Source: Gemmatimonadota bacterium (GTDB lineage: Bacteria; Gemmatimonadota; Gemmatimonadetes; Gemmatimonadales; GWC2-71-9). Taken from it: a DNA stretch of 8,198 bases. Positions 1 to 6,058 of the stretch are shown here, piece after piece; the stretch's first letter is position 1; each line of letters opens with the position of its first letter. The DNA is taken from the NCBI GenBank assembly GCA_025360265.1, contig JANYCP010000031.1, forward strand, positions 1-8,198, given 5' to 3'. Both the position numbers and the translations under genes were made by a program. The notes beneath the pieces were generated by a model that saw nothing but the letters and a program-made list of their open reading frames with translations, had not been told where the DNA came from and made no database searches.

Positions 1-123
1 GTCGGTGGCTACTACGCCGGTGTGGCTGGGAAGAACTCGGCCCGCGAGCGGACGTTCTCGCTGGGAATCTGGCTGACCCACTCGCCCGCCACAGCGACCG
101 TGCCTGCTCCCCCAAACCACTGA
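1..123 (+). CDS. C-terminal end of an unidentified protein (partial)
   Basis: The frame starting at base 1 is open for 40 codons and stops with TGA at 121-123. The visible tail ends in a Pro/Ala/Thr-rich stretch (PATATVPAPPNH). Before that, an alternating polar/hydrophobic piece (TFSLGIWLTH) could be a beta strand of an outer-membrane or secreted protein, but this is too little to name a family. Codon use resembles that of the downstream genes. The gene ends just before an AT-rich intergenic region, so it probably belongs to a separate transcript. Confidence 0.55.
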   Translation, partial: VGGYYAGVAGKNSARERTFSLGIWLTHSPATATVPAPPNH

Positions 124-130
124 TCATCCA

Positions 131-171
131 AACAATAAATCAATATATTGTCTAGTTATTGTCGGACAATA
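131..171. promoter_or_regulatory. Cluster of TATTGTC/GACAATA half-sites (putative operator)
   Basis: TATTGTC occurs at 146-152 and 157-163. Its reverse complement GACAATA lies at 165-171, and a one-mismatch copy (AACAATA) at 131-137. The copies at 157-163 and 165-171 form a perfect 7-bp palindrome around one central base. CAATATATTG at 141-150 is a further perfect 10-bp palindrome. The strongest palindrome lies immediately upstream of the proposed -35 element of the fasciclin gene, a position suited to a regulator. TTGTCGGACAA also fits the loose TNGT-N3-ACNA pattern reported for FadR-type GntR regulators, but this is only a pattern match. No regulator gene is visible in the window. Confidence 0.4.
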
Positions 172-173
172 GC

Positions 174-201
174 TTGATAATACGCAGAAACTCCTTAGAA
201 T
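174..201 (+). promoter_or_regulatory. Putative sigma70-type promoter of the fasciclin gene
   Basis: TTGATA (174-179) and TAGAAT (196-201) are separated by 16 bases, close to the housekeeping consensus in both boxes and spacing. They sit in the only markedly AT-rich stretch of the region. Transcription would begin near 208, giving a leader of about 65 bases before the ATG at 272. The assignment rests on consensus matching alone. Confidence 0.45.
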
Positions 202-214
202 AGCTGGACAACTA

Positions 215-238
215 CCTGACGGGGAACGTTCCTGACGG
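215..238 (+). repeat. Direct repeat CCTGACGG flanking a palindrome in the fasciclin leader
   Basis: CCTGACGG occurs at 215-222 and again at 231-238, exactly 16 bases apart. The sequence across the gap contains the perfect 10-bp palindrome GGAACGTTCC at 223-232, which overlaps the second copy by two bases. It lies downstream of the proposed -10 box, in the untranslated leader, so it could be a DNA site or an RNA element. Its function is unknown. Confidence 0.4.
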
Positions 239-271
239 TACAACAGCCCTTCTTCTGAGGAGAGTCAGATC

Positions 272-793
272 ATGAAGTTCCAAGCACTGCGGTTTGCCCT
301 GGCGACGCTGGCGACGATTCCAGCCGTCGCGTCGGCACAGGGATCTTCGGCGGCACCGACGCAAAATATTGTGCAGGTTGCCGTCGCCTCTGGCAAGTTC
401 AACACGCTGGTTGCCGCCGTGAAGGCAGCCGGCCTCGCCGAGACATTGCAGGGCCCGGGCCCGTTCACGGTGTTCGCGCCGACGGATGCGGCGTTCGCCA
501 AATTGCCAGCCGGGACGCTTGATGCCCTGCTCGCTGACAAGGCCAAGCTGGCGTCGATCCTCACCTACCACGTGCTTTCGGGCGCCGTGATGGCTGCCGA
601 TGTCATCAAGGCGGGCGCAGTCCAGCCAGTCACTGTCAACGGGCAGACGCTGGATATCGTGGTCCGCGGCGGGAAAGTGTACGTCAGCGGCGCGCAGGTG
701 ATCACGGCAGATATTCGTGCTTCGAACGGCGTGATCCATGTCATTGACGCCGTGCTGCTGCCGAAGGCTGCAGCGTCGTCGATGGGCAACTGA
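272..793 (+). CDS. Secreted fasciclin (FAS1) domain protein
   Basis: This 173-residue protein has a Sec signal peptide (residues 1-22, likely cleaved after AVASA) followed by a single FAS1 domain filling the rest. Visible FAS1 hallmarks are the H1 motif FTVFAPTDAAFAKLP (65-79), the YH motif in ILTYHVLSG (96-104) and the C-terminal H2-like NGVIHVIDAVLLP (152-164). The length matches single-domain bacterial fasciclin proteins. These are exported or surface proteins, often tied to adhesion or matrix, with no enzymatic role established. The ATG is preceded by an AGGAG at 258-262 with 9-base spacing, which fixes the start. It is the first gene of a likely three-gene unit with an ATP10-like protein and a peroxidase. 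The family call is secure; the biological role here is not known. Confidence 0.95.
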   Translation: MKFQALRFALATLATIPAVASAQGSSAAPTQNIVQVAVASGKFNTLVAAVKAAGLAETLQGPGPFTVFAPTDAAFAKLPAGTLDALLADKAKLASILTYHVLSGAVMAADVIKAGAVQPVTVNGQTLDIVVRGGKVYVSGAQVITADIRASNGVIHVIDAVLLPKAAASSMGN

Positions 794-805
794 CCTCGCA
801 TTCCA

Positions 806-1354
806 ATGGACTATTTCCGAACCGTCATGACAATCGCCACGATCACCCTTTCGCAGGATGCTGCGCCCAGCGTCGCACCGCATTTTCCGGTCGTGCAGGG
901 CAAGAACCTCAACGGACGCTCGTTCGCCCTCCCCGCGGATTTTGGCGGCGAGCTCAACGTGGTGTTGATCGCGTTCAAGCGCGAGCAGCAGGCGGACGTG
1001 GACACCTGGACGCCGATGCTTCGTCGCCTTACCGACGCGCACGCTCGCCTGCGGGTGTATGAACTCCCCACGTTGCCACGGGCGCTGAAGCTGATCCGCG
1101 GATTCATTGACGGCGGGATGCGCGGGGGTATCCCCGATACATCGGTGCGGGCCGCCACGATTACGCTGTACATTGACAAGACCCCGTTCAAGCAGGCGAT
1201 CAACCTGTTCACCGAAGACCAGATCCACGTCGTACTGGTCGATCGCACCGGGGCGATTCACTGGCGCTGGATCGGGAAGTTCGACGACGAGGCCGGCACG
1301 GCACTCGAGCGAGCCGTTCGCGCGACGGGAGACCCGGCCGCGTTGCCCAGTTGA
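806..1354 (+). CDS. ATP10-like, cysteine-free thioredoxin-fold protein
   Basis: This 182-residue protein lies 12 bases after the fasciclin stop and in the same frame. Features recalling the mitochondrial ATP10 family (F1Fo-ATPase assembly factor with a thioredoxin-like fold) are FPVVQGKNLNGRSFALP (27-43), a beta strand NVVLIAF (51-57), then DTWTP (66-70), MRGGIPD (105-111) and VVLVDRTGAIHWRWIGKFD (142-160). The last resembles the ATP10/peroxiredoxin pattern of a strand, an Asp-x-x-Gly turn and an aromatic-rich strand. No cysteine occurs anywhere, so thiol redox chemistry is excluded. No good Shine-Dalgarno precedes ATG 806; ATG 827 is an alternative start, and coupling to fasciclin translation is possible. 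The short hydrophobic N-terminus is not a convincing signal peptide. A divergent redoxin-like protein is the main alternative. Confidence 0.6.
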   Translation: MDYFRTVMTIATITLSQDAAPSVAPHFPVVQGKNLNGRSFALPADFGGELNVVLIAFKREQQADVDTWTPMLRRLTDAHARLRVYELPTLPRALKLIRGFIDGGMRGGIPDTSVRAATITLYIDKTPFKQAINLFTEDQIHVVLVDRTGAIHWRWIGKFDDEAGTALERAVRATGDPAALPS

Positions 1355-1376
1355 TGATGGTTCATGGTGGTTCGCC

Positions 1377-1865
1377 GTGACGATTTACGATTTCAGTGCC
1401 CGGACCATTGCCGGCGACGTGCAGTCACTGGCGATGGTGCGCGGCCGGGTCTGCCTGATCGTCAATGTCGCGAGCGCCTGCGGGTACACCCCCCAGTATG
1501 CTGCCCTCGAGGCACTGTACCGGAAGCACCGTGACGCAGGCCTTGTCGTCCTGGGATTCCCGTGCAACCAGTTCGGGGGACAGGAACCGGGTGACGCGGC
1601 GGCGATCGCGCAATTCTGCCGCACCAGCTACGACATCACCTTCCCGCTGTTCGCCAAGGTGGATGTCAATGGAGCGAACGCTCATCCACTGTTTGACCAC
1701 CTCACTTCGGCCAAGCCTGGCCTGCTCGGCACTCGCAACATCAAGTGGAACTTCACCAAGTTCCTCGTGGGAAGGGACGGCGTAGTGCGCGAACGCTACC
1801 GCCACTCGCTTCCGCCGGCCAACCTCGAATCGGATATTGTGCGCTTGCTCCAGCAGGATGGATAG
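1377..1865 (+). CDS. Glutathione/thioredoxin peroxidase, Cys-type GPx family
   Basis: The protein reduces hydroperoxides in the cytoplasm (no signal peptide). I choose the GTG at 1377, giving 162 residues beginning MTIYDFSARTIAGD, the usual GPx N-terminus; GGTGG at 1366-1370 serves as ribosome site. The family usually has about 160 residues. The peroxidatic Cys35 lies in NVASACGYTPQ (30-40), the catalytic Gln69 in CNQFGGQEPG (63-72), and Trp124/Asn125 in IKWNFTKFL (122-130). Cys81 (QFCRTSYDITFPLF) is at the position of the resolving Cys of thioredoxin-dependent GPx enzymes, so thioredoxin is the likelier reductant than glutathione. The gene starts 22 bases after the ATP10-like gene, consistent with co-transcription. 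An open frame reaching further upstream overlaps the previous gene and is not GPx-like. Confidence 0.95.
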   Translation: MTIYDFSARTIAGDVQSLAMVRGRVCLIVNVASACGYTPQYAALEALYRKHRDAGLVVLGFPCNQFGGQEPGDAAAIAQFCRTSYDITFPLFAKVDVNGANAHPLFDHLTSAKPGLLGTRNIKWNFTKFLVGRDGVVRERYRHSLPPANLESDIVRLLQQDG

Positions 1866-1884
1866 CCGACAACGTCCCGCCCGG

Positions 1885-1890
1885 TATTAT
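1885..1890 (+). promoter_or_regulatory. Possible -10 box (TATTAT) for the M28 peptidase gene
   Basis: TATTAT lies in the 60-base gap between the peroxidase stop and the peptidase start, in otherwise GC-rich sequence. Transcription would start near 1897, leaving a leader of about 29 bases that includes the ribosome site. I found no convincing -35 element at standard spacing, so this is tentative. Confidence 0.25.
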
Positions 1891-1925
1891 TCATGGATAC
1901 TTCCCGCATCCATGAGGACCGGCCG

Positions 1926-3212
1926 ATGAAACGAATCGTCCTGACGTGCGTCGCCCTGGCGCTCTGCCCCTGGCCGCCGCTGGCGGCCCAAGAGCTGGTG
2001 CCGGGATTCGCCGCGGCGAGGCCCGACTCCACCGTCAAGGCAATGGTCGACCGGCTTGACCTGCAGCGCTACAAGGAGACCGTACGCGGCCTCACGAAGT
2101 TCGGCGATCGCCGCCAGGGGACAGCACGCAATCGCGCTGCGATCGACTGGATCGAGGCGCAGCTCAAGAGTTACGGCTGCACCAACACCGAGCGCGTGCA
2201 CTACGAATACACGCGCCGGCAGATTCCGCTGCCGATCACCGAGGACAGCATCGGTGCGCGCGGTCGCGGCGCCGTTCCACCGATCGACACGACCGGCGGA
2301 CGTGGTGGACGTGGGGCCGCTGGCGGCAATGGGCAGCGCGGTCGAGGCGGCCTGACGAATCCGGCCAAGGGTTCACGGGGCCCGACAGGCGTCAACATGA
2401 AACCGGAACTGCAGCCCGATACGGCATTGCGGCGGATCAACGCCGAGCCCGATACGCCGGGGCCACGCGAAGAGGTGTTCTGCACCAAGGTAGGTGCCAC
2501 GCACCCCGAAGAGATGTACATCGTCGGCGGTCACATGGATGGTCACGGATTCGGCGCGGCCGCCAATGATGATGGTTCGGGGACTGCGCTCGTCATGGAA
2601 CTTGCCCGAGTATTCAACGCACCCGACGTGGTAACCGACCGATCCATTCGCTTCGCGCTCTGGAACAACGAAGAGACCGGATTGAACGGCGCGCATGCAT
2701 ACGTCGACCAGCGCAAGGACCTCCAGGGGAAAGAATCACCAACAGGTTCCGGCAAGTACCCGGAACCGAAATGGCTCGGCATGATCCAGCACGACATGAT
2801 GATGTGGGATCACGGCATGCCCGGCCCCGACGGCAAGGTCAGCGCAGAGCAGCGGCGCGAAGCAGATGTGAATGTGGAGTTTGCCGGGACGTCGAAGTTC
2901 GCAGCCGAGGCCGCAAGGCTTGCCTGGTTTTTCCGGAGTGCAAACGACAAGTACGCAACCGACTATCCCGCTGCGGTGGGCGATCGGATGAGCAATACCG
3001 ACTCCGATCCGTTCAAGGATCTCGTCGCCTCAATTTCACTGCGAGAAAATGAGCGGCTGGCCCACACGGGCAGCGGGTGGAATCCGACGTGGCACCAGCC
3101 TATTGATGTCATGTCGACGTTTTCGGACAAGGACTTCCGCCTTGGGTTGAACGCGGCGCAGACCACCCTCGCTGCGATCGCACACCTGACCGGGGCGACG
3201 ATCAAGCGATGA
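1926..3212 (+). CDS. Exported M28-family zinc aminopeptidase
   Basis: This 428-residue protein has a signal peptide (MKRIVLTCVALALCPWPPLAAQ) and an M28 catalytic domain that removes N-terminal residues from peptides outside the cytoplasm. The di-zinc ligands are visible: His203 and Asp205 in GGHMDGHG, bridging Asp215 in AANDDGSGT, catalytic Glu249 and ligand Glu250 in WNNEETGLNG, Asp290 in IQHDMM, and His390 in TWHQPID. Residues 111-153 form a Gly/Arg/Pro-rich low-complexity insert between the N-terminal helical part and the metal site, with several RG and RGG steps. I start at ATG 1926, which has GAGGA at 1914-1918 with 7-base spacing and opens directly into the signal peptide. The in-frame ATG at 1893 would add 11 residues and spoil it. 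The stop overlaps the next start (ATGA), so the two genes are translationally coupled. Confidence 0.93.
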   Translation: MKRIVLTCVALALCPWPPLAAQELVPGFAAARPDSTVKAMVDRLDLQRYKETVRGLTKFGDRRQGTARNRAAIDWIEAQLKSYGCTNTERVHYEYTRRQIPLPITEDSIGARGRGAVPPIDTTGGRGGRGAAGGNGQRGRGGLTNPAKGSRGPTGVNMKPELQPDTALRRINAEPDTPGPREEVFCTKVGATHPEEMYIVGGHMDGHGFGAAANDDGSGTALVMELARVFNAPDVVTDRSIRFALWNNEETGLNGAHAYVDQRKDLQGKESPTGSGKYPEPKWLGMIQHDMMMWDHGMPGPDGKVSAEQRREADVNVEFAGTSKFAAEAARLAWFFRSANDKYATDYPAAVGDRMSNTDSDPFKDLVASISLRENERLAHTGSGWNPTWHQPIDVMSTFSDKDFRLGLNAAQTTLAAIAHLTGATIKR

Positions 3213-3841
3213 GCACGACGCGCACGACAACGATTCTGGCAGGTTTCGCGATGCTGCTTGCCACCCATCGCGCTGTCGGACAACAGTCGATCGAGATTGC
3301 GGCGATTGACCTCCCGGAAGCAGTGCGCCACGCCATCGTTGCGACCTACAAGGGATATCAGTTTGTCGAGACACGGCGCATCGATCGCGGCAACAAGACG
3401 AGACCGCTCTTCGAGATTCACCTCCAACGGCCAGCCGATCGGGTGACAGTGGTGTTCTCCGAAACCGGCGACGTGGTCAGCAAGAAACTGGTCCTGCGGC
3501 CGGGGCCGCCGGTGCCCTCGTCCAACGTGGTTGGTACGTGGCGCGGAACCTCAACCTGTCCACCGCAGTACGGATCGTGTGACGTCGACAGCGTCGTGTA
3601 CCGCATCAGAACGGTACCGTCCGATTCGAATGCGTTCGACATTGCGATGACGCGCTTTTCCACGCCGAGTGATACGATCAGGGGCGGGCTCGCCTGCACG
3701 CTGGACCGCCATCGCGTCGTGCTCGTCTGTATTGCCAAGCCGGGGTACTGGGAGCTTGTCGTGCACGGCGACACGCTCTCCGGCACACTCACCCTCGATG
3801 GCGGACTTGCGGCCCGCCAGGTCACCGCGCACCGCCAGTAA
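3209..3841 (+). CDS. Exported protein of unknown function with a four-Cys beta-rich C-terminal domain
   Basis: This 210-residue protein overlaps the M28 stop by ATGA. It starts with a signal peptide (about residues 1-24, ending RAVGQ). Residues 28-92 look like a small PepSY-like alpha/beta unit: a helix in DLPEAVRHAIVATYKGY, then strands in FEIHLQ and VTVVFSETGDVV. After a Pro-rich linker (98-104), residues 107-207 form a beta-rich domain starting VVGTWRGTSTC, with Cys117, Cys124, Cys163 and Cys174 probably forming two disulfides after export, and ending in WELVVHGDTLSGTLTL. The pattern is reminiscent of lipocalin-like or 'GTWxG' domains of secreted bacterial proteins, but I cannot name the family firmly. 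Coupling to the peptidase suggests a partner or co-regulated periplasmic protein; no catalytic motif is seen. Confidence 0.8.
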   Translation: MSTTRTTTILAGFAMLLATHRAVGQQSIEIAAIDLPEAVRHAIVATYKGYQFVETRRIDRGNKTRPLFEIHLQRPADRVTVVFSETGDVVSKKLVLRPGPPVPSSNVVGTWRGTSTCPPQYGSCDVDSVVYRIRTVPSDSNAFDIAMTRFSTPSDTIRGGLACTLDRHRVVLVCIAKPGYWELVVHGDTLSGTLTLDGGLAARQVTAHRQ

Positions 3842-3864
3842 CACTTGATGGCCGGCCCTGACGC

Positions 3865-3896
3865 TTGCGCTTCACCCCGACCGCGTGGAGTATCCT
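3865..3896 (+). promoter_or_regulatory. Possible promoter of the M55/GH38 unit
   Basis: TTGCGC (3865-3870) and TATCCT (3891-3896) lie in the 97-base gap before the first M55 gene, separated by 20 bases, which is long for sigma70. The predicted start near 3903 would leave a short leader containing the GAGG ribosome site at 3926-3929. Apart from this I see only a GGCCGGCC palindrome at 3851-3858 in the gap and no clear terminator for the preceding gene. Confidence 0.25.
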
Positions 3897-3938
3897 TTGG
3901 TCCCCACATCCACCAGCACGAATCCGAGGTTGCCTGAC

Positions 3939-4967
3939 ATGCGCGTGAATCGCCTTCGCTGCCTGATGCCGCTCCTGATCCTCGCCGCCCTTGGCGTCGC
4001 CCCACTCGCCGCGCAGCGCGGCGGTCGCGGACTCGGCCCGCCAGCCAACAACCCGTTCCAGGGAAAGGGGCTGCCGTACGAGACTGGCTTCCGCGCCTAC
4101 ATCGTCATGAACATGGCGGGAATGGGAGCGGCGGTCGATCCGAAGGAAATCATGTCTGGCACCGAGACCGGTGCACCGGCGCAGACCAACACCGCAAGCT
4201 ACGCGGACTATGAAGGACGTTTTCGTTCGCTCGCCACGCAGGAAGCGAACGCTGCCGTGCGCGGCGCACGCCTCGGTGGGGCCAAGTCATTCGCGGTCAG
4301 CGATGCCCATCCAGCCAACGGCTTCGGCAGCCTGCTGCCGTGGGAAATGGATAGCGCGGCGATCCTGATCCGCGGCACGCGGCCACTGTTCATGATCGCC
4401 GGGCTTGACAGCACGTTTGGCACGTTGATGTTCGACGGTGCCGTCGCAAGTGCCGGCAGCAATGGCATCATGACCCACACGTTCGGCTTCGATGCACTCA
4501 CGGTGAATGGCAAGAAACTGAATGAGGTCGCAATCATGGCACTCATCGCCGGCGAGATGGGTGTGTCGGTATCGATGGTTGCTGGTGACGACGCCGCGAT
4601 CGAGGAGACGAAAGCGATGCTGCCAGCGGGATTCGTCCCGGTGATCACGAAGTACGCCGTGGGCCGCATTGCCGGCATCACGTATTCTCCGGCCAAGGTG
4701 CGCCAGATGATATCCGCCGGGGCGGCCGAGGCAGTGCGTCGAGAAAAAGCCGGTGCGTTCGCGCCGTTCAAGATGGACAAGCCGTATCACGTCGAATTCA
4801 CGGTACAGAACGGGATGTCCGACGACAACATCGCCCAGGTTGCTGCCATGCAGATTCCCGGGCTCACACTCGAACGGAACGGCGCACGCGGATTCCGCTT
4901 CACCACGGACAACGCCAAGCTGATCGGGTATGTGATCGATGCGATGCAGCCGGTGGTGATTCGATGA
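3939..4967 (+). CDS. Exported M55 (DppA-type) protein with degenerate zinc site, probable pseudoenzyme
   Basis: This 342-residue protein has a signal peptide (residues 1-26, MRVNRLRCLM...PLAAQ) and an RGGRG stretch just after it. The body (about 51-341) is M55 D-aminopeptidase fold: FRAYIVMNMAGMG, KSFAVSDAHPANGFG, NGIMTHTFGFD, LNEVAIMALIAGEMG and SMVAGDD align by eye with Bacillus subtilis DppA. Its zinc ligands are Asp8, Glu10, His60, His104 and Glu133, with catalytic His115. Here they correspond to Asn58, Ala60, His124, Val169, Glu196 and His180, so three ligands are gone. The frame is intact, hence a maintained but likely inactive paralogue, perhaps structural or ligand-binding. ATG 3939 (GAGG with 9-base spacing) opens directly into the signal peptide; the in-frame GTG at 3885 adds an unlikely 18 residues. 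The stop overlaps the next start (ATGA). Confidence 0.85.
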   Translation: MRVNRLRCLMPLLILAALGVAPLAAQRGGRGLGPPANNPFQGKGLPYETGFRAYIVMNMAGMGAAVDPKEIMSGTETGAPAQTNTASYADYEGRFRSLATQEANAAVRGARLGGAKSFAVSDAHPANGFGSLLPWEMDSAAILIRGTRPLFMIAGLDSTFGTLMFDGAVASAGSNGIMTHTFGFDALTVNGKKLNEVAIMALIAGEMGVSVSMVAGDDAAIEETKAMLPAGFVPVITKYAVGRIAGITYSPAKVRQMISAGAAEAVRREKAGAFAPFKMDKPYHVEFTVQNGMSDDNIAQVAAMQIPGLTLERNGARGFRFTTDNAKLIGYVIDAMQPVVIR

Positions 4968-6058
4968 GCCGCCACGGCATGAGCCTCGCGCTGTGCGCGC
5001 TGATCGCTGGTGCGTCGGCATTGCAGTCACAGGGCACCGGTCGTGGCGCGAGCGGTGCCGGTCGCGGTGGTGGTGCCGCCGTGCTTCCACCAGCACCGCC
5101 GGGAGATGCGGACACGCTACCTCCGGCCAAATACTTCGGTGTCACTGAGTACGACCTCGCCCGCACCAAGCTCGAGAAGCTGGTCAAGCCGGGCGGGTTT
5201 GCGGTGTACATCGTAACCGACATGGAAGGTCTGGCAGGCGTCGTGAACAACGGACGTGAGATGTCCACCGGGCGCTCGGGAAACTCACCAGATCACCAGC
5301 GGTTTCGGCAGGAGCTCACCGACGAGCTCAACGCGGCCATCGCCGGTGCGCGACTCGGGGGCGCGACGCAGTTCTTTGTCGTCGAGGGGCATGGCGGCAA
5401 CAACTTCCGCAACGTGCTGGTCGACAAGGTCGATCCCGACGCGATCCTGCTCCGCGGTTGGCCGCGCCCGAACGTGATGGAAACTGGTGTCAATGCGAAG
5501 ATGAACATGATGATGGTGGTTGGCAATCATCCCAATGCCGGCACACCGGGAATCATCGCGCACAGCTATGCGCTCGGCAGTGCGCTCACGGTGAACGGCA
5601 TCAAGCTGAACGAATCCGGGATCTCCGCCTTCGTCGGCGCGGAGTTCGGCGTGCCGCTCGGCATGGTGGCGGGCGACGATTCGTACGCCGCCGAGATGAA
5701 GGAGACATTTCCGTCGGCTGAGGTTGTCACGGTCAAGGTCGCGATGAGTGGTGCCGGTGGCGCCATGCTGCCGTTCGCCCGTGTGCACGCACAGATCAAG
5801 GCCGCGGCCACCAAGGCGGTGCAACGGGCCAAGGCAGGACAGCTCAAGCTGGTGACATTTGCCAAGCCCTACCATATCGCGTGGTGCATCCGCAATACCT
5901 TCGCGCAGCCAGTCTACGAGGTAATGGCGCGGCCGGCGGGGTTCGCCATCAGGCCAGACTCGGCGAGCGGCCCGCGCTGCTTTACCTATGACACGAACAA
6001 GGCAGAAGAAATCGGCACCATCATGAATCTGGTTGAGTGGGCAGCGCTCAAGCCGTGA
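4964..6058 (+). CDS. Exported M55-family D-aminopeptidase (DppA-type), intact metal site
   Basis: This 364-residue protein has an N-terminal signal peptide (about residues 1-23), a Gly/Arg/Ala-rich linker (24-46) and an M55 domain (about 78-362). By comparison with DppA, the zinc ligands are Asp86 and Glu88 in YIVTDMEGLAGVV, His143 in VVEGHGGNNF, His189 in VVGNHPNAG and Glu217 in KLNESGISAF. The catalytic His200 lies in GIIAHSYALG, and the conserved GMVAGDD follows (233-239). M55 enzymes of known activity release D-amino acids from the N-terminus of small peptides such as D-Ala-D-Ala. The well-studied enzyme is cytoplasmic, so a signal peptide points to use outside the inner membrane. The start overlaps the degenerate paralogue's stop (ATGA), with GGTGG at 4952-4956 as ribosome site. 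Substrate is unproven; L-peptides or other amides are possible. Confidence 0.92.
   Translation: MSRHGMSLALCALIAGASALQSQGTGRGASGAGRGGGAAVLPPAPPGDADTLPPAKYFGVTEYDLARTKLEKLVKPGGFAVYIVTDMEGLAGVVNNGREMSTGRSGNSPDHQRFRQELTDELNAAIAGARLGGATQFFVVEGHGGNNFRNVLVDKVDPDAILLRGWPRPNVMETGVNAKMNMMMVVGNHPNAGTPGIIAHSYALGSALTVNGIKLNESGISAFVGAEFGVPLGMVAGDDSYAAEMKETFPSAEVVTVKVAMSGAGGAMLPFARVHAQIKAAATKAVQRAKAGQLKLVTFAKPYHIAWCIRNTFAQPVYEVMARPAGFAIRPDSASGPRCFTYDTNKAEEIGTIMNLVEWAALKP

Noticed and set aside
223..258. GGAAC at 223-227 as the -35 of an ECF sigma promoter
   Set aside because: No matching -10 element lies at the usual spacing, and it would leave almost no leader before the ATG at 272; the GGAAC is better explained as part of a palindrome.
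212..1261. Long minus-strand open frame (349 codons) opposite the fasciclin and ATP10-like genes
   Set aside because: Its translation is Arg/His/Cys-rich with no family resemblance, as expected for the complement of high-GC coding sequence, and the + strand genes here are recognisable.
1107..1376. Upstream extension of the peroxidase frame to an ATG at 1107
   Set aside because: It would overlap the ATP10-like gene by some 250 bases with Arg/Ser-rich translation unlike GPx; GTG 1377 gives the standard N-terminus.
3274..3283. TGTCGGACAA, matching the core of the half-site palindrome found before the fasciclin gene
   Set aside because: It lies inside the signal peptide coding sequence of the M28-coupled gene, not near a promoter, and lacks the flanking half-sites; probably chance.
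3851..3858. GGCCGGCC palindrome after the M28-coupled gene as a terminator
   Set aside because: It is too short to form a stable stem with a loop and no U-tract follows.
3885..3938. GTG at 3885 as start of the first M55 gene
   Set aside because: It adds 18 polar residues before an otherwise good signal peptide and overlaps the possible promoter; ATG 3939 has a proper ribosome site.
4287..5096. Minus-strand open frame (269 codons) opposite the M55 pair
   Set aside because: The product is His/Arg-rich without motifs and lies fully opposite two convincing M55 genes, so it is a shadow frame.
5285..5875. Minus-strand open frame (196 codons) opposite the second M55 gene
   Set aside because: It has no ribosome site or recognisable domain, and its composition is typical of antisense high-GC frames.
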